A stretch of 64,000 bases of DNA from Arthrobacter sp. RIT-PI-e (lineage in GTDB: Bacteria; Actinomycetota; Actinomycetes; Actinomycetales; Micrococcaceae), in contig NZ_LGIU01000035.1 in NCBI RefSeq assembly GCF_001187915.1, forward strand, positions 24,485-88,484, written 5' to 3'. Below are positions 61,032-64,000 of this stretch, in pieces. Below the pieces are notes generated by a model that had not been told where the DNA came from, ran no database searches, and saw only the letters and a program-made list of their open reading frames with translations. A program made the translations under genes and the position numbers. Each line of letters begins with the position of its first letter. The stretch's first letter is position 1.

Positions 61032-62320
61032 AGGCGGCCCGCGGCCTTGGGCCGGATGTAGGTGTCGGCGAGCAGCGGGGGCAGGTCCGCGGGGACGGCG
61101 TCCACCACCTCGGCGCCCAGGGCCCGGAGCTGGGCGGCCACGGCGGCACGGTCCAGCAGTGCACGCTCCGCCGCCGCGGCACGGAAGGTCGCGGCCGCCG
61201 TCGTCCGGTCCGCCCGCAACTCCTCCAGCCGCGGATCGCGGACCGACGCCACCACCACCACGTGCCGCTCGGTCAGGGCGGGCAGGGTGGGCAGCAGGCC
61301 CTCCTCCACCGCGCCCGAATCGAGGGAGGTCAGCAGCACCACGAGAGAGCGGTGCGCCGAGGTGGCGCGGACCTGCGCGGGAAGGCGCGACCAGTCGGCC
61401 TCGATCAGCTCGGGCGCCGGGGGCGCCAGGGCGGTGACGAGGGAGGTCAGCAGGTTCCCCTTCGCGGTCGAGTCAACACGCGCCCGGGGCCGGCGGTCGA
61501 AGGCGAGGAAGTGCACCTTGTCACCACCGCGCTCGGCGAGGACGGCGAGCAGCAGCGCCGCCTCGATCCCCGTGTCCAGGCGTGGTTCGTCCTCGATGCG
61601 GGCGGCGGAGGTGCGGGAGGTGTCGAGGACGACGACGACGTGCCGGTCACGTTCGGGGCGCCAGGTGCGCACCACGGTGTCGCGGCGTCGTGCCGTGGCC
61701 CGCCAGTCGATGGACCGGACGTCGTCCCCGCGCACGTAGTCGCGCAGGGAGTCGAACTCCGTGCCGGCCCCCCGGATGTTGCCGGCGGACTGGCCGGCGA
61801 GTTCCCGCAGCCGCCGCAGCCTGGACGGGAGATGGCGCTTGGAGTTGAAGGGCGGCCGGACGCGCAGCGACCCCGGGGCGGGCACGGTGACCTGCCGCGC
61901 TGCGACCCCGAGGGGGCGGGTACGGCGGTTGGGGACGGTCTCCACGTGGAGGCGCCCGCGCCGGGCGGGACGGGGGGGCCCCCGCGGGCGCGGGGCCCCC
62001 CCCGCCGGCCCGGTGGGCAGCTGCTCGGGGTCCCGTGCACCGGCGGAGGGCTGCCACGCCTCGCGGGCGGCGCCCCGCAGGGTGCGGGGGGTGGTGTCCC
62101 GCGGCACCAGCACGCGGGTGCGGGCCTCTCCCGGCCGGGCGCCGCCGGGCGGGGTCCGGGTCGGCCCGACACGCCGGGGTGGGGCGGCGAGTGCGAGGTC
62201 CAGCGCCGTCACGGCGGGCAGCAGCCCGCTCCAGAGCAGCACCGCCTGCGCGCCGGGGTAGAGGATGATCGGCACGACGCCGAGCAGGGCCAGCAGGACC
62301 AGTCGCCCGGTGATGACCAC
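61028..62320 (-). CDS. DUF58 domain protein (MoxR partner)
   Basis: 430 aa from GTG 62320, with AAGGAG about 6 nt upstream. Two N-terminal membrane helices (LVLLALLGVVPIILYPG, then LLWSGLLPAVTALDLAL) precede a beta-rich region. The DUF58 signature is GTEFDSLRDYVRGDDVRSIDWRATARR (about residues 225-251), followed by a vWA-like domain with VVVVLDTSRTSAARI. DUF58 proteins work with MoxR AAA+ ATPases as chaperone-like assemblies. The beta region coincides with a G/C-run stretch at 61965-62010 and reads oddly, but stays in frame. Confidence 0.91.
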   Translation of the reverse strand: MVITGRLVLLALLGVVPIILYPGAQAVLLWSGLLPAVTALDLALAAPPRRVGPTRTPPGGARPGEARTRVLVPRDTTPRTLRGAAREAWQPSAGARDPEQLPTGPAGGAPRPRGPPRPARRGRLHVETVPNRRTRPLGVAARQVTVPAPGSLRVRPPFNSKRHLPSRLRRLRELAGQSAGNIRGAGTEFDSLRDYVRGDDVRSIDWRATARRRDTVVRTWRPERDRHVVVVLDTSRTSAARIEDEPRLDTGIEAALLLAVLAERGGDKVHFLAFDRRPRARVDSTAKGNLLTSLVTALAPPAPELIEADWSRLPAQVRATSAHRSLVVLLTSLDSGAVEEGLLPTLPALTERHVVVVASVRDPRLEELRADRTTAAATFRAAAAERALLDRAAVAAQLRALGAEVVDAVPADLPPLLADTYIRPKAAGRL

Positions 62321-62397
62321 GGGTGCTCCTTGTCGGTGTCGGGCCGGGGGATCCGGCGGGGGGGACGGGCGGGGCTGCCGAACGGACGGGCCCGGCG

Positions 62398-63495
62398 TCA
62401 GCGGGGGACGGGCACGGTGGCCAGGATGCTCCCGAGGACGTCGTCCACGTCCACGCCGTCCATCTGCGCCTCGGGCCGGAGGGACACGCGGTGCCGCAGC
62501 GCCGGCAGGGTGAGGGCCTTGACGTCGTCCGGGGTCACGAAGGACCGACCGGACAACCACGCCCAGGCCCTGGAGGTGTTCAGCAGTGCCGTGGCACCGC
62601 GGGGTGAGACGCCCAGCTGGAACGACGGCGAGGACCGGGTGGCGCGGACCACGTCCACGATGTAGGCGAGGACCTCCGGGGCCACCGACACCCGGGCGAC
62701 CGCCGCACGGGCACGCCGGATGTCCTCGGCGCCGGCGACGGAGCGCACACCCGCGGCGGCGAGGTCCCGGGGATCGAAGCCCACGCTGTGACGGCGGATC
62801 ACCTCGATCTCGTCCTCCCGCTCGGGCAGCGGCAGGGTGAGCTTGAGCAGGAAGCGGTCCAGCTGTGCCTCGGGCAGGGGATAGGTGCCCTCGTACTCCA
62901 CGGGGTTCTGCGTGGCGGCCACCACGAACGGGGCGGGCAGCGCACGCGAGACGCCGTCCACCGAGACCTGGCGCTCCTCCATGGCCTCCAGGAGCGAGGC
63001 CTGGGTCTTCGGTGGCGTCCGGTTGATCTCGTCCGCGAGCAGGATGTTGGTGAACACCGGCCCCTCGCGGAAGGTGAACTCCGAGGTCCTGGAGTCGTAG
63101 ATCAATGATCCGGTGATGTCACCGGGCATGAGGTCGGGGGTGAACTGGACACGCTTGGTGTCGAGGCTGAGAGCGGTGGCGAGGGTGCGGACGAGCAGCG
63201 TCTTGGCCACGCCGGGCACCCCCTCGAGGAGCACGTGGCCGTCGGCGAGCAGGCCGATCAGCAGCCCCGTGACCGCGGGATCCTGGCCCACGATCGCCTT
63301 GCCCACCTCGGCGCGTACGCGCAGGAGGGCCTCCCGGGCGGCCTCCCCGTCGACGCCCGCTGCAGGGTCCTGGGCCCGTTCATGGACGAGCGGAGCCCGG
63401 ACGGACGAGCGGGCGTCCTCCGCCCCGGATGTGACGGTGGCGGGTACGGCGCCCCCATACGGGTCGCCGGCGCGCGGGTCCTCGGATGCGTTCAT
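62398..63495 (-). CDS. MoxR-family AAA+ ATPase
   Basis: 365 aa. ATG 63495 overlaps the stop of the DUF4350 gene. After a ~50-residue disordered leader come GKAIVGQDPAV, Walker A LLEGVPGVAKTLLVRTLA (about 88-105), FTPDLMPGDITGS, Walker B ILLADEINRTPPKTQASLLEAMEE, sensor 1 VVAATQNPVEYEGTYPLPEAQLDRFLL and a C-terminal lid with LGVSPRGATALL. MoxR proteins pair with DUF58/vWA proteins; the partner gene follows after 77 nt. Confidence 0.96.
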   Translation of the reverse strand: MNASEDPRAGDPYGGAVPATVTSGAEDARSSVRAPLVHERAQDPAAGVDGEAAREALLRVRAEVGKAIVGQDPAVTGLLIGLLADGHVLLEGVPGVAKTLLVRTLATALSLDTKRVQFTPDLMPGDITGSLIYDSRTSEFTFREGPVFTNILLADEINRTPPKTQASLLEAMEERQVSVDGVSRALPAPFVVAATQNPVEYEGTYPLPEAQLDRFLLKLTLPLPEREDEIEVIRRHSVGFDPRDLAAAGVRSVAGAEDIRRARAAVARVSVAPEVLAYIVDVVRATRSSPSFQLGVSPRGATALLNTSRAWAWLSGRSFVTPDDVKALTLPALRHRVSLRPEAQMDGVDVDDVLGSILATVPVPR

Positions 63496-64000
63496 GATGA
63501 TGTGATCTCCTTCTCCAGGTCGAGGATCTCCTGTGCCCACAGGACGAGTTCGCGATGGGTGGTCGGTGGATGGTCGAGCAGCTGCTCCAGGTCCGTCCGG
63601 GACCGGCCGCCGTGCTGCGCGGCCGCGAGGACGACCTCCTCGGCCGACGCCGAGCGGTCCACCCGGAGCCTGCGCGCGATGCGGGCCAGGGTGGCGGCCC
63701 GCAGGTTCGCCGCCGCGTGGGACACCGCCCGGGAGTCCTGGTAGAGGCGTGCCCGACCCTCGGCGGTCTCGGCGGCCCGCACGACGACGGGCAGCGGCTC
63801 GACGGCGAGCGGCCCGAGCCGGCGGCCCCGCCAGAGCATCGCGAGGACCGCGCAGACCAGCAGCCACAGCAGCAGCACGTCGAGCCAGTCGGGCAGCAGG
63901 GTCATCGGGTCGATTCCCTCACCGGTCGCGACGACGTCCGCGCTCGTCGGCTCCACCCAGACGAGGGTGGGTGAGGAACCCAGCGCGGTGAGAGCGAGCG
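63492..64000 (-). CDS. DUF4350-type membrane protein, C-terminal part, cut by window edge
   Basis: Open on the minus strand from the window end to TGA at 63492, 168 codons visible. It shows an extracytoplasmic segment (GSSPTLVWVEPTSAD), one transmembrane helix (LDVLLLWLLVCAVLAMLW) and a cytoplasmic helical tail with ARLYQDSRAVSHAAANLRAATL. This matches the C-terminal half of DUF4350 proteins that regularly precede moxR in Actinobacteria. Start and N-terminal domain are outside the window. Confidence 0.85.
   Translation of the reverse strand, partial: LALTALGSSPTLVWVEPTSADVVATGEGIDPMTLLPDWLDVLLLWLLVCAVLAMLWRGRRLGPLAVEPLPVVVRAAETAEGRARLYQDSRAVSHAAANLRAATLARIARRLRVDRSASAEEVVLAAAQHGGRSRTDLEQLLDHPPTTHRELVLWAQEILDLEKEITSS

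Noticed and set aside
1..64000. CRISPR arrays, insertion sequences, prophage, integrase or att sites, rRNA
   Set aside because: No spaced direct repeats, transposase or integrase motifs or rRNA signatures seen; gene content is core chromosomal.

Overview
The window is high-GC chromosomal DNA (roughly 70% G+C by eye) from an actinobacterium, most likely of the Micrococcaceae (Arthrobacter/Kocuria/Micrococcus type). This is inferred from the coproporphyrin-dependent haem pathway (HemY-HemQ-HemH), AdnA/AdnB-like helicase-nucleases, UvrD2 with an HRDC tail, DUF3107, the DUF2342 metalloprotease, UPF0182 and SigK/RskA. Many starts are GTG, and ATGA/GTGA stop-start overlaps are common. I see no mobile element, prophage, CRISPR array or rRNA. 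There is one tRNA, the initiator tRNA-Met.

Layout. 1-5.2 kb: truncated Xaa-Pro aminopeptidase, PHP-domain protein, small membrane protein, and a DEAD-box helicase followed by an orphan DNA methyltransferase. 5.4-11.1 kb: RNB-type RNase, ferritin-like protein, DUF3107, TetR regulator, MoeZ-like adenylyltransferase/rhodanese and a DinB protein. 11.1-21.4 kb: haem biosynthesis, with hemA divergent from hemE-hemY-hemQ-hemH-hemC-hemD-hemB-hemL, which covers glutamyl-tRNA to haem; a DtxR/IdeR-like iron box lies in the divergent promoter region. 21.5-35 kb: nucleic-acid repair (DnaQ-like exonuclease, alkyltransferase-like protein, AdnA, AdnB, UvrD2) with an APH-family kinase, a NudC-like Nudix hydrolase and a YgjP-like peptidase. 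35-41.2 kb: DUF2342 metalloprotease, PDZ/Lon-type protease and UPF0182 membrane protein. 41.2-47.8 kb: tRNA-fMet, photolyase, and an envelope-stress set (PspA, TPM-domain protein, HtrA protease). 48-50.6 kb: etfB-etfA and a PIG-L deacetylase. 50.6-54.6 kb: sigK-rskA, a methyltransferase, trmL and a J-domain-like protein. 54.9-58.7 kb: cysteine desulfurase-mnmA (tRNA thiolation), chorismate mutase and a MetE-like protein. 58.8-64 kb: a minus-strand cassette DUF4350-MoxR-DUF58-APH-DUF4166-YczE.

The most unusual feature is a recurring pattern. Short G/C-enriched patches coincide with reading-frame breaks (RNB RNase, UvrD2, the MetE-like/YczE junction) or with loss of near-invariant catalytic residues (ExoI motif of the DnaQ-like exonuclease, HPD of the J domain, HSLKDLPT of HemC, the N-terminal motif of the cysteine desulfurase). 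The substitutions are nearly all A or T to C on the coding strand within C-rich context. The simplest reading is base-calling or assembly error in G/C runs; real gene decay is the alternative. I found no convincing undescribed multi-gene system. The best biological leads are the iron box in the hemA-hemE divergent region and the APH-DUF4166 pair coupled to the MoxR/DUF58 operon.
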